From Vagococcus salmoninarum (GTDB lineage Bacteria; Bacillota; Bacilli; Lactobacillales; Vagococcaceae): a stretch of DNA of 64,000 nt. Both the position numbers and the translations under genes were made by a program. The number at the start of each line of letters is the position of its first letter. Position 1 is the first letter of the stretch. Below the pieces are notes generated by a model. That model was not told where the DNA came from and did not search any database. It saw only the letters and a program-made list of their open reading frames with translations. Below, in pieces: positions 34,476 to 42,888 of the stretch. The stretch is taken from contig NZ_NGJU01000016.1 in assembly GCF_003987495.1 (NCBI RefSeq), positions 27,494 through 91,493 of the forward strand, read 5' to 3'.

Positions 34476-35216
34476 ATGGTTATTTATCCAGAAGTGACAG
34501 TAGCAAGATTTAAGGAACGAAAAAATCGTTTTATTGCTCATTGTCTCCTTCCTGATACATTAGAGGAAGTTGTTGTTCATGTTAAAAATACAGGTCGCTG
34601 TCGAGAACTGTTACTGCCAAACGTTGAAGTGGCGTTGAGTTTTCAAGGCTCCCCTACAAGAAAAACCGATTATGACTTAATTGCAGTAAAAAAAGGGCAG
34701 CAATGGATTAATATTGATAGCCAAGTCCCAAATCAGTTAGCTTTTGAGGGGATCAAGAATAAAACAATCAGCTTGCCTGGTTTAAGAGGAGAGCTAACTG
34801 TTTTAAAACGGGAAGTCACCTTTGGAGAATCACGTTTTGATTTGTATGTTGAAACAAGTGAGCAGCAAAAAGCAATTATTGAAGTTAAAGGCATGACTTT
34901 AGAAAATCAGCAAATTGGTGCCTTTCCAGATGCACCAACTGAGCGCGGCTTAAAACATGTCAAGGGTCTAATTGAGTATCAAAAAGCTGGCTATCAAACT
35001 TATTTATTGTTCATTGTCCAGCTTACTCAAGTGACTAAGACAACGATTAACCAAGTGATGCAACCAGCTCTACGAGAGACAATCTCAGGGGGACTGCTTC
35101 AAGGCCTCCAAGTGTTATCTTATGATTGCCAAGTGACACCTGATACAATAGCAGTTAAAGGGCAAGTTCCTTTTGACTTAGTAACTGAATTTACTCCTCC
35201 GAATAGTCAGTTGTAA
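34476..35216 (+). CDS. sfsA: DNA/RNA nuclease SfsA
   Basis: 246 residues, family-typical. Conserved patterns are ARFKERKNRFIAHCLL (OB-like N-terminal part), VHVKNTGRCRELLLPN, SRFDLYVE and AIIEVKGMTLE (PD-D/ExK-type nuclease core: Asp, then ExK), and AFPDAPTERGLKHVKGLIE. E. coli SfsA was named for sugar fermentation stimulation and later described as a nuclease; its role in Firmicutes is not settled. Ribosome site AAAGGATG. Confidence 0.94.
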   Translation: MVIYPEVTVARFKERKNRFIAHCLLPDTLEEVVVHVKNTGRCRELLLPNVEVALSFQGSPTRKTDYDLIAVKKGQQWINIDSQVPNQLAFEGIKNKTISLPGLRGELTVLKREVTFGESRFDLYVETSEQQKAIIEVKGMTLENQQIGAFPDAPTERGLKHVKGLIEYQKAGYQTYLLFIVQLTQVTKTTINQVMQPALRETISGGLLQGLQVLSYDCQVTPDTIAVKGQVPFDLVTEFTPPNSQL

Positions 35217-35357
35217 GGCGGATTAGGTAGTAGAGTCAGGCAGGAAAAAGAAGTTAAACTAACCAAATTAAGCTAACGAAATCAAAAGAAATGGCTGAAC
35301 ATAGTAGTTAAATTATGTTATGATGCAAGAAACTAGAAAAAAATTGGAGACTAAGAA

Positions 35358-36659
35358 ATGACATTCAGAGAAAAATTACCAGCAGCGTGGCAACAATATT
35401 GGGAAGAGCTAGGCTACGAAACAGCTTCGCCGATTCAAGAGAAAATGTATGACTTGCTTTTATCAGATCAAAACATTGTCGGTGTTTCACCAACTGGTTC
35501 TGGTAAAACTGTGGCTTACTTACTACCATTATTACAAAAAATAAAAAAAGGCGAAGGCAATCAATTATTAATTTTATTACCTTCTCAAGAATTAGCTGTA
35601 CAAGTTGGAACAGTTACTAAAGCCTGGGGTGATTTATTAGGTCTGACAGTCCAATCACTGATTGGTGGGGCGAATGTTAAACGCCAAGTTGACAAATTAA
35701 AAGAAAAGCCTGAAGTTCTTGTGGGAACGCCAGGGCGGGTCTTTGAGTTGATTAAAGCTAAAAAAGTCAAAGCTCACTTACTATCAATGATTGTCCTCGA
35801 TGAAGTGGATCAGTTAATTGAAAGTAGTGAATTAAATGCGACTAAAAATATCTTAAAGGCAATTATGAATGAAACCCAAATTGTTTGTGTCTCAGCAACG
35901 GCCTTAGCTATTGAAAAAGAATTAGGTACTAACTGGACAAAAGAAATCGTGACTGTTGATGTGAGTCAAGAAGACCAATCAGCCGGAACAGTGGTTCATG
36001 GTTACATTGAAGTTGAGGCTCGTAAGAAATTAGAAATGATTAAAAAGCTAGCCTTTGTGCCGGGCTTTAAAGGAATCATCTTTTTTAACGAGTTACAAGA
36101 AATGGGCTCTGTGTCAGAAAAACTTAGTTACCAAGGAGTACCGAATGTCACCTTAGCTTCTGATCAAAATAAATTAGAACGGAAACTAGCCTTAGGAGCC
36201 TTTGCAGAAGACAAAGTTAATTTATTATTAACAACGGATATTGCTGCCCGTGGCTTGGATTTTACAAGTTTACCTTATGTCATTCATTTTGATATCCCTT
36301 ATGCCCAAGAAAACTATGTCCACCGTTCAGGTAGAACAGGTCGAATGGGGAAAGACGGAACAGTTATAAGCTTAGTTAACGAGTATACGATGCGTGATTT
36401 ACGCAAAGTTACTAGAGATGTCGAAGACAGTTTAGTTGCCTTCAACGTTCATAGTGCTAAAATTGTCGTAGAGCAACCAAAAGCTGCTCATAAAAGTCTT
36501 AAACCAGTCAGTGATCAGCCGGCAAGTGTAGCTGAAGCGAAAAAAGTCCGCGTGCCAGTAGCGGAACCGGTCAAAAAAAGACTTGAACCAACAGTCAAAA
36601 AGAAGAAGAAAAACAAGCCAAAAGATACCAAAAATAAAGGGGCCCGTAAGAAAAAGTAA
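35358..36659 (+). CDS. DEAD/DEAH-box RNA helicase
   Basis: 433 residues. Q-motif region YETASPIQEKMYDLL, Walker A SPTGSGKT (44-51), TPGR, DEVD as motif II (DEAD variant), SAT, ARGLDF, and motif VI HRSGRTGRMG. A basic Lys-rich tail of about 40 residues (KKKKKNKPKDTKNKGARKKK) probably binds RNA. Likely involved in RNA unwinding in ribosome assembly, decay or cold adaptation. The DEVD motif II and short length resemble CshB-group enzymes; exact subgroup not certain. Confidence 0.93.
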   Translation: MTFREKLPAAWQQYWEELGYETASPIQEKMYDLLLSDQNIVGVSPTGSGKTVAYLLPLLQKIKKGEGNQLLILLPSQELAVQVGTVTKAWGDLLGLTVQSLIGGANVKRQVDKLKEKPEVLVGTPGRVFELIKAKKVKAHLLSMIVLDEVDQLIESSELNATKNILKAIMNETQIVCVSATALAIEKELGTNWTKEIVTVDVSQEDQSAGTVVHGYIEVEARKKLEMIKKLAFVPGFKGIIFFNELQEMGSVSEKLSYQGVPNVTLASDQNKLERKLALGAFAEDKVNLLLTTDIAARGLDFTSLPYVIHFDIPYAQENYVHRSGRTGRMGKDGTVISLVNEYTMRDLRKVTRDVEDSLVAFNVHSAKIVVEQPKAAHKSLKPVSDQPASVAEAKKVRVPVAEPVKKRLEPTVKKKKKNKPKDTKNKGARKKK

Positions 36660-36688
36660 GTCCTAGTACTAAATCTTGGAGGAGAGTT

Positions 36689-39382
36689 ATGTCTAATAGA
36701 AAAGAACAGATTATCCGCTTATTAACCAAGTATCCAGAAGGCTTAACCGCAATGGATGTCGCCGAGAAAATGGAATTGGATCGGACAAATGTTAGTCGTT
36801 ATTTAAATGAATTATCTAAAGAAAAGCGGGTCAGTCGTTCGACTGGCCGGCCAATCATCTTTAGTGCCTTGATAGAATCAGAAGAAACGCTAGAATCCTT
36901 TGCTGTGACTTTTGATAACTTAGTTGGTGCAAATGAATCTCTGAAAGTTGTGATTCAACAAGCAAAAGCCGCAATGCTCTATCCACCTCGAGGCCTTCAT
37001 TCAATTATATTTGGGCAAACAGGAACAGGAAAATCCTTATTTGCTGAATGTATGTATCGTTTTGGAATTAGTTCAGAAACCTTACCAGAAGATGCCCCAT
37101 TTATTTCTTTTAACTGTGCAGATTATGCTCAAAATCCGCAATTACTTTTTGCACATGTATTTGGTGTCAAAAAAGGCGCCTTTACCGGCGCAACTGAAGA
37201 TCGGGAAGGCTTAATGGCAAAAGCCGATGGCGGGATTCTCTTTTTAGATGAGATCCATCGCTTACCACCAGAAGGTCAAGAGATGCTCTTTACCTTTATT
37301 GATAAAGGTGTCTATCGGCCTTTAGGTGAGAGCAATAAAACCCATGAAGCTTCAGTTCAAATTATCGGAGCGACAACAGAGTCATCCGAAGCGTTTCTAA
37401 GTACGTTTAATCGGCGAATCCCGATGTCGATTACTTTGCCACCATTAACAGAGCGCTCTATTGATGAACGTTATGAAATTGTAACTTTATTTATTAAACA
37501 AGAAGCGAATCGCTTAAACCAACGGATCATCGTCGAACGGGACTCGATTTTAGCCTTTATGCTCTACCATGCTGAAGGGAATATTGGTCAAGTCAAACGG
37601 GATTTAAAATTAGTTTGCGCGAAAGCCTTTCTCCACTATCGGACGAATCAAGAAGAGTACCTTACAATTCATCAAGGGGAGTTACCTTTACAAGTTCAAA
37701 AGGGACTGCTAAAAATCAAAGAAATGCCTGAACGAGTCGATCGTTTTATTGACAAAAATAGTCAATTTTTAACGTTTGATCCAGGGGCGAATGATGTCGT
37801 TTGGTCTTTAGATCCAGCTCGTGATATGGGTGTTTACAATACAATTGATGAAAAAGTCTCAGAGTTAAGCCCAAAAGAACTAGAAGATACTAATTTGGAA
37901 CACTTAATTGAAACCGATGTTAACAAGTATTTTGAGGCTTACGTTGATGAGTTAGCCCGGAATGACATTCACCGTGATTTAATTACTGATAGTATTTGGC
38001 ATTTAACTGACCGTCTTTACGACATAGCGGAAGAACGTTTAGGACGGCGTTATAATGAAAAAGCCCGCTTTACCTTTGCCTTACATTTACAAGGAACCTT
38101 AGAACGAATCCGGGACGAGCGTAGTATCATTCATCCCAACTTAAATGAGATTCGGATTAACTATAAAAAAGAATTTAAAGTTGCGATTGATTTGTCGGCG
38201 ATCATCGAAGAAGAATATGATATTGAAATACCTTTTGATGAAATTGGTTTTATTAGTATGTTTCTTTCGATTGATATTAGCGAGAAAACGCAACCGCAAG
38301 AAAGTAAAGTAGCAGTTATCTTACTTATGCATGGTAAATCAACGGCTTCTAGTATGTTAGAAGCTGTCCAAGAGTTACTAGGGACTGAAACTGGTCAGGC
38401 TTTTAATATGCCTTTAACAATGGAAGTCCAACAAATGTATGAACAAGTTAAAAATTTTGTCGTTGAGCACAAAGCAGAAATGGCTAGTGGGATGTTGTTA
38501 TTAACAGATATGGGATCACTGAATAGTTTTGGCAATATGATTTTTGAAGAAACTGGTGTCCGAACGAAAGCGATCTCGATGGTCAGTACGATGACCGTTT
38601 TAGAAGCTGTTAGAATGGCAAGTATTGGCCGAACGTTAGAAGATATTTACCAAAATATTCAAATGTCTTTTGAGAGTATTATTCGAAATCAGTTCCGACC
38701 TCAAAAAGAATTGAACAAAGCGATTATTGTCACTTGTTTCACTGGTGAAGGAGTTGCCACAAAACTTTACGAGCGGATTTTACCTGTTGTTAATACGAAG
38801 GAAATTGAAATTATTCAAATGCAGTTTCTGGAAAAAGAAGCGTTCAAAAAACACATTGACGAATTAATGGAAACCTATGAGATTAAAGCGATTGTTGGAA
38901 CAGTCAATGTGGAGTATCAAAATATCCCATTCTTTTCAGCCTTTGATATCTTCAATAATGAGAAATTAAATGTCTTTAAACGACTAGCTGCCGACGAAGT
39001 TCCCTTAGATCAGATGGTTGCATCTTTAGAAGGGACTATTAAAAGTGTTCCTTCGGTCTCACAACTTTTAACTGTTTTACAAAAAATTATTCATCAAATT
39101 CAAGCAGACATGCAAATTATCGTTGAACCGGGCGTTGATGCCGGGATGTTAATTCACTTAGCTTTCTTAGTCGAAGCCTTGAAAACTGGCCAAGAAGCAC
39201 GGAAATTTAAAGATTTAGCAGCCTTTAAAGCTAAGAATAGAATTGAAATCAATGCGGTGCAATCTAATTTAATGCCTTTAGAAAAACAATACGACATCAT
39301 ATTACCTCAGAGTGAAATAGCTTACGTTGCGCAAATGATGTTGGAAAATAAAATTAATCAAGAATATTTAGATACACACTAA
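36689..39382 (+). CDS. LevR-type sigma-54 activator with PRD and EIIA domains
   Basis: 897 residues. Order: winged HTH (1-60, GLTAMDVAEKMELDRTNVSR), AAA+ domain with Walker A GQTGTGKS (109-116) and the sigma-54 contact GAFTGA (163-168), PRD1 (about 440-540), an EIIA-Man-type domain with the phospho-His in ILLMHGKSTASS (about 548), an EIIB-like stretch (about 690-780), and PRD2 (about 790-890). It activates sigma-54 promoters according to PTS phosphorylation. A perfect -24/-12 promoter lies 100 bases downstream before the PTS genes, its obvious target. Confidence 0.94.
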   Translation: MSNRKEQIIRLLTKYPEGLTAMDVAEKMELDRTNVSRYLNELSKEKRVSRSTGRPIIFSALIESEETLESFAVTFDNLVGANESLKVVIQQAKAAMLYPPRGLHSIIFGQTGTGKSLFAECMYRFGISSETLPEDAPFISFNCADYAQNPQLLFAHVFGVKKGAFTGATEDREGLMAKADGGILFLDEIHRLPPEGQEMLFTFIDKGVYRPLGESNKTHEASVQIIGATTESSEAFLSTFNRRIPMSITLPPLTERSIDERYEIVTLFIKQEANRLNQRIIVERDSILAFMLYHAEGNIGQVKRDLKLVCAKAFLHYRTNQEEYLTIHQGELPLQVQKGLLKIKEMPERVDRFIDKNSQFLTFDPGANDVVWSLDPARDMGVYNTIDEKVSELSPKELEDTNLEHLIETDVNKYFEAYVDELARNDIHRDLITDSIWHLTDRLYDIAEERLGRRYNEKARFTFALHLQGTLERIRDERSIIHPNLNEIRINYKKEFKVAIDLSAIIEEEYDIEIPFDEIGFISMFLSIDISEKTQPQESKVAVILLMHGKSTASSMLEAVQELLGTETGQAFNMPLTMEVQQMYEQVKNFVVEHKAEMASGMLLLTDMGSLNSFGNMIFEETGVRTKAISMVSTMTVLEAVRMASIGRTLEDIYQNIQMSFESIIRNQFRPQKELNKAIIVTCFTGEGVATKLYERILPVVNTKEIEIIQMQFLEKEAFKKHIDELMETYEIKAIVGTVNVEYQNIPFFSAFDIFNNEKLNVFKRLAADEVPLDQMVASLEGTIKSVPSVSQLLTVLQKIIHQIQADMQIIVEPGVDAGMLIHLAFLVEALKTGQEARKFKDLAAFKAKNRIEINAVQSNLMPLEKQYDIILPQSEIAYVAQMMLENKINQEYLDTH

Positions 39383-39407
39383 AGCTAGTGTGTAAGATTA
39401 TAATCTT
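39374..39407 (+). promoter_or_regulatory. Adjacent inverted repeats, candidate enhancer (UAS) for the LevR-type activator
   Basis: ACACACT-N6-AGTGTGT (39374-39393) runs across the stop codon of the activator gene and abuts the perfect palindrome AAGATTATAATCTT (39394-39407). They lie about 80-110 bases upstream of the -24 element, the usual enhancer distance. Confidence 0.5.
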
Positions 39408-39463
39408 TAGTGTAAAGTGTAATTGTCTAGACCAGTCTACGTGAAAACACTGTCATAGCAAGG

Positions 39464-39496
39464 AAAAACCGTGCCGGGAAAGTTGGCACGGTTTTT
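39464..39496 (+). terminator. Terminator of the activator gene
   Basis: Perfect 12-bp stem AAAAACCGTGCC / GGCACGGTTTTT (39464-39475, 39485-39496) with a 9-base loop and a T tract. Its 3' arm and T tract also form the sigma-54 promoter. Confidence 0.8.
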
Positions 39497-39499
39497 GCA
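39483..39499 (+). promoter_or_regulatory. Sigma-54 (-24/-12) promoter of the PTS operon
   Basis: TTGGCACGGTTTTTGCA contains TGGCAC-N5-TTGCA with exact -24 GG and -12 GC spacing. It is 46 bases before the EIIB ATG, and the LevR-type activator is encoded directly upstream. Confidence 0.92.
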
Positions 39500-39544
39500 T
39501 TATATAAAGGTGTAAATAAAAAAAAACTAAGGAGTGTATGTAAA

Positions 39545-39865
39545 ATGTCAAAAAAAACAATTATGTTAGTCTGTTCAGCAGGTATGAGCACAAGCTTATT
39601 AGTAACTAAAATGCAAAAAGCAGCCGAAGCTCAAGGTCTTGAAGCAGATATCTTCGCAGTTTCAGCATCAGATGCAGATTCACACTTAGCAGATAAAAAT
39701 GTTAACGTACTTTTATTAGGACCACAAGTTCGCTTTATGAAAGGCCAATTTGAGAAAAAATTAGAGCCAATGAACATTCCTTTAGAAGTTATTGATATGA
39801 AAGATTACGGCATGATGAATGGCGAAAATGTTTTAAATCAAGCATTAAACTTAATTAAAGAGTAG
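39545..39865 (+). CDS. PTS lactose/cellobiose-type EIIB component
   Basis: 106 residues. The phosphocysteine is Cys10 in MLVCSAGMSTSLLVTKM, the PTS_IIB lac/cel signature. It takes phosphate from EIIA and passes it to the sugar brought in by EIIC. First gene after the sigma-54 promoter; ribosome site AAGGAGTG. Cytosolic, associated with EIIC. Confidence 0.95.
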   Translation: MSKKTIMLVCSAGMSTSLLVTKMQKAAEAQGLEADIFAVSASDADSHLADKNVNVLLLGPQVRFMKGQFEKKLEPMNIPLEVIDMKDYGMMNGENVLNQALNLIKE

Positions 39866-39905
39866 TTTTAATTAGACAATTGAATGACGATAGGAGTTTT
39901 TATAG

Positions 39906-40220
39906 ATGGATGAAGCAAATTTAGAATCAATTATGGGGTTAATCATTAACGCCGGTAATGCTAAAAGTGACGCAATGGAAGCGATTCAAGCAGCTAAAGC
40001 TGGTAACTTTGAGGAAGCCGCAGAAAAAATTAAAAGTGCTGAAGCTTCATTAGTTGAAGCACATCACTCGCAAACAGGGCTTTTAACTAAAGAAGCCCAA
40101 GGGGATCACATGACAGTAACTTTATTAACAGTTCACAGTCAAGATCACTTAATGACATCGATTGCGTTCACTGATTTAGCGAAAGAAATCATTGAATTAC
40201 ACGAAAAAATGGCTAAATAA
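39906..40220 (+). CDS. PTS lactose/cellobiose-type EIIA component
   Basis: 104 residues, an all-helical trimeric EIIA. The active His is expected at His77 in TVHSQDHLMT, with Asp80 nearby as the Mg ligand. It begins MDEANLESIMGLIINAGNAK with AGGAG upstream. Lies between EIIB and EIIC; the 180-bp gap before EIIC contains only small hairpins (GGGG-ATAA-CCCC at 40354-40365) and no T-run terminator. Confidence 0.95.
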   Translation: MDEANLESIMGLIINAGNAKSDAMEAIQAAKAGNFEEAAEKIKSAEASLVEAHHSQTGLLTKEAQGDHMTVTLLTVHSQDHLMTSIAFTDLAKEIIELHEKMAK

Positions 40221-40400
40221 GGGACGGAAGTCTGATAGATTATTTCTTTAGGGAAGAACTGATTTATCATCAGCAAGTGTCATTGCTGAACTATTTGGTT
40301 CAACATTATAATAAATTTTTTGAACGGAATTTATTATTAATTATTGGCTTAAAGGGGATAACCCCATTAGCATATATTTATATTATAGGAGGTCTGTAAG

Positions 40401-41882
40401 ATGATGGACAAATTTATGAGCTGGATGGAAAGATATATTCTTCCAGTTGCAGGAAAAATCGGTTCGCAGAAACATTTGGTAGCGTTACGTGACTCATTTA
40501 TAGGAACAATGCCAGCAACAATGGCCGGATCAATCGCATTGATGATTAATGCTATTATTCGTGACTTACCCGCACAATTTATTGATGGGTATGATTACAC
40601 TCAAATTCCAGTAATCAATGAATTAGTTGGAATTAACGGTTACATGTGGAATGGTACAATTGCCATTGCCGGATTAATCTTTGCTTTTTCTTGGGGCTAT
40701 AACTTAGCTAAAGCCTACAAAGTTAACGAACTAGCTGGAGCAATTGTTTCCCTAGCAGCGTTAATTCAAGGAATTGGTTTTGCGGCAACAGGAACTGTTA
40801 ACGTTGCTCAAGGCGAACTAGGTGATAAAGCAATTCAAGCTTTAACAGATGCTGGTTCAGTTGTTGCTACAGTAGAAGTAGTTGATCCTGTTACTAAAGC
40901 AGTGACGTTGTTCGACTCAGTTCAAAACGGTGCCTGGGGTTGGTTAAACCTTAACCACTTAAACGGGAATGCCTTCTTTACAGCAATGATTATCGGCTTT
41001 GTCGCTGTTTCAATCTTTGCATTCTTGATGAATAAAAACATCACAATCAAATTACCAGAACAAGTTCCACCGGCAGTTTCTAAAGCCTTTGCTGCGATTA
41101 TTCCAGCAACAGCAGCCATGTATTTTATTGCACTATTTAACTTTGTATTCCTTAAATTAACAGATATGTTATTCATTGACGCGGTTCAAAAATATATTGC
41201 AGAACCGTTAATGGGCTTAACTCAAGGATTCTTCGCAATTGCCTTGATTACTTTAGCCGTGCAAGTCTTCTGGTTCTTCGGTATCCATGGACCAAACGTT
41301 TTAGCACCAATTTTAGAAGGTGTTTATGGTCAAGGTTTACTAATCAACCAATCAATCTTAGAAGCTGGCTATGCTGGCAAAAAAGGTACACCAGCTGTCT
41401 TAGCTGCCATTGAAGACGGAAAAGCCTTCATGTGGACTCGTGGATCATTCGATGCCTTCTCTTGGTTCGGTGGTTCCGGTGGTACAATTGTTTTAATCTT
41501 AGCCATTTTAATCTTCTCAAAACGAGCTGATTACTTAACAATGGGTAAATTATCATTAGGACCTGGTATTTTCAACATTAATGAACCAATCATGTTTGGT
41601 TTACCAATTGTTTTAAATCCAATCTTATTCATCCCATTCTTACTTGCACCAGTTGTGTCAGTAGCTATCGGTTACTTTGCAACAGCTGCCGGTTTAGTAG
41701 CACCAGTTTCACAAGCTGTTACATGGGTAACACCGCCATTACTGTTGTCATTCTTAGCAACAGGGGCTGACTGGAGAGCACCAATTGTAACCTTAGTAGC
41801 GATGATTGCCAGCTTTATTATCTGGGCGCCATTCGTTATTGCAGCTAACAAAATGGATCCTTCTATGACAGAAGATAACTAA
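40401..41882 (+). CDS. PTS lactose/cellobiose-type EIIC permease (CelB-like)
   Basis: 493 residues (ATG 40401 or the next codon, both behind AGGAGG). About ten membrane segments. Starts MMDKFMSWMERYILPVAGKI, typical of the CelB family, and carries the conserved FFGIHGPNVLAP and FNINEPIMFGLPIVLNP segments. It transports a beta-glucoside or galactoside-type sugar while phosphorylating it. Slightly longer than the usual 430-450 because of extra loop sequence at about 130-190. No phospho-glycosidase gene is in this operon, so the sugar is unclear. Confidence 0.94.
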   Translation: MMDKFMSWMERYILPVAGKIGSQKHLVALRDSFIGTMPATMAGSIALMINAIIRDLPAQFIDGYDYTQIPVINELVGINGYMWNGTIAIAGLIFAFSWGYNLAKAYKVNELAGAIVSLAALIQGIGFAATGTVNVAQGELGDKAIQALTDAGSVVATVEVVDPVTKAVTLFDSVQNGAWGWLNLNHLNGNAFFTAMIIGFVAVSIFAFLMNKNITIKLPEQVPPAVSKAFAAIIPATAAMYFIALFNFVFLKLTDMLFIDAVQKYIAEPLMGLTQGFFAIALITLAVQVFWFFGIHGPNVLAPILEGVYGQGLLINQSILEAGYAGKKGTPAVLAAIEDGKAFMWTRGSFDAFSWFGGSGGTIVLILAILIFSKRADYLTMGKLSLGPGIFNINEPIMFGLPIVLNPILFIPFLLAPVVSVAIGYFATAAGLVAPVSQAVTWVTPPLLLSFLATGADWRAPIVTLVAMIASFIIWAPFVIAANKMDPSMTEDN

Positions 41883-41933
41883 ATTTAAGTATTAGCCGTA
41901 ACTAAAGCTAATATGGTACACTAATAAGTAAGT

Positions 41934-41980
41934 AAAGAGTTGCTTTCGCTTCCATTGAGGTGGAAGCAGCTCTTTATATT
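41934..41980 (+). terminator. Attenuator-like hairpin between EIIC and the downstream small genes
   Basis: AGAGTTGCTT pairs with AAGCAGCTCT (one G-T), followed by TTATATTTT. It may partly end transcription after EIIC. Confidence 0.55.
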
Positions 41981-42002
41981 TTAAAATTAAGGAGTGAAGG
42001 AA

Positions 42003-42227
42003 TTGATCGAATTAAACGCACCAGTTCAACAAGATAAAATGATTGAGTTTTTAGACGGATCTGAAATTGAAGGAGTAACTTTTACTTTTAAAGAAAAAAA
42101 AGGGATGAAACTCTTTTTTGAAGTTAATAGTGAAGATGTGGAAGAAGCTGCTCGCACAGCGAGAAATGCGATTAAAGCCCAACCATGGGGATCAGTCTTA
42201 TATTTTCAAGCAGTAGGTATTAAATAA
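42003..42227 (+). CDS. Hypothetical small protein of the PTS operon, 74 aa
   Basis: Start TTG 42003 is chosen because AAGGAG lies 10 bases upstream (GTG 41994 is too close to it). The product MIELNAPVQQDKMIEFLDGS... is soluble, with an alpha/beta pattern and a conserved-looking WGSVLYFQAVGIK end. It is placed between a PTS EIIC gene and a DUF3284 gene, so a role tied to the PTS or sugar use is possible. Family not recognised. Confidence 0.6.
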   Translation: MIELNAPVQQDKMIEFLDGSEIEGVTFTFKEKKGMKLFFEVNSEDVEEAARTARNAIKAQPWGSVLYFQAVGIK

Positions 42228-42257
42228 GAAGTAAAAAAGATTGGATGGTTTGATAGT

Positions 42258-42446
42258 ATGATTAAAAGTGGGTTATTTTTATGCAGTATCGGTCTCTTAG
42301 TTATTGTCTTTAGTGCAAATCAAAATACTGCAACCTATAATTGGATGAACATGATTATTGGTGTGACGATTTTATTTGCAGGTTGTATTTGTTATTACAA
42401 AGGCGCCAAGGCTGAAAAAGCAGCAAAAGATAAAGAGGTGAAATAA
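42258..42446 (+). CDS. Small membrane protein, 62 aa (DUF3188-like)
   Basis: Two membrane segments (GLFLCSIGLLVIVFSANQ and MNMIIGVTILFAGCICYYKG) and a Lys-rich tail. This resembles small two-span proteins grouped as DUF3188 in lactic acid bacteria; that name is tentative. The ribosome site (GGATGG) is weak. It lies 30 bases after the 74-aa gene and one base before the DUF3284 gene. Confidence 0.65.
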   Translation: MIKSGLFLCSIGLLVIVFSANQNTATYNWMNMIIGVTILFAGCICYYKGAKAEKAAKDKEVK

Positions 42447-42447
42447 G

Positions 42448-42861
42448 ATGGAAATTATTAAACAAATGAATGTTCCAGCAGCGTTTTTATACGATAAAAT
42501 CATTGATTCAGTCCTCTTTGATATTCGTAAGCAAACAGGAAAAAGCGTGACTAAAAAACAATTAAATAATTTTGAATATGTTAAAGAATATTCTAAAAAT
42601 AGCCGAGCTAAAATTAAAATTGAAAAACATATTGAAAATCAATCTTATCACTTTAGAACCTCGACAACCCGCAACGATTTTTTAGTCAAATACGATATTC
42701 AACCAATCGACGACAAAACGTGTCAAGTTGTCTACCAAGAAGAAATGGAATCTTTCGGGACGCTGCAAAAACTAAATGATGCCGCTACCGGTTTACTACT
42801 AGGCTTCTTGAAGAAAAAACAATTTAAAAAAATGCTCACAATGATTGAGTCGTCTTACTAA
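42448..42861 (+). CDS. DUF3284 domain-containing protein
   Basis: 137 residues starting MEIIKQMNVPAAFLYDKIID, with FRTSTTRNDFLVKYDIQPID and a basic C-terminal region. It matches the DUF3284 family often found next to lactose/cellobiose PTS genes; the fold looks like a SRPBCC/START-type ligand barrel. AAAGAGGTG is the ribosome site. Function unknown. Last gene before a terminator and the repeat array. Confidence 0.85.
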   Translation: MEIIKQMNVPAAFLYDKIIDSVLFDIRKQTGKSVTKKQLNNFEYVKEYSKNSRAKIKIEKHIENQSYHFRTSTTRNDFLVKYDIQPIDDKTCQVVYQEEMESFGTLQKLNDAATGLLLGFLKKKQFKKMLTMIESSY

Positions 42862-42862
42862 A

Positions 42863-42887
42863 TAGCCCCACAGAGGGCTTTTTATTT
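42863..42887 (+). terminator. Rho-independent terminator of the PTS operon
   Basis: Short stem AGCCC / GGGCT with loop CACAGA and TTTTTATTTT after it. A related AGCCCC-AGA-GGGG sequence recurs near 43203. Confidence 0.7.
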
Positions 42888-42888
42888 T

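Noticed and set aside
40221-40400. The EIIA-EIIC gap as a riboswitch
   Set aside because: Only short hairpins are visible; there is no conserved aptamer or T-run terminator that I can identify.
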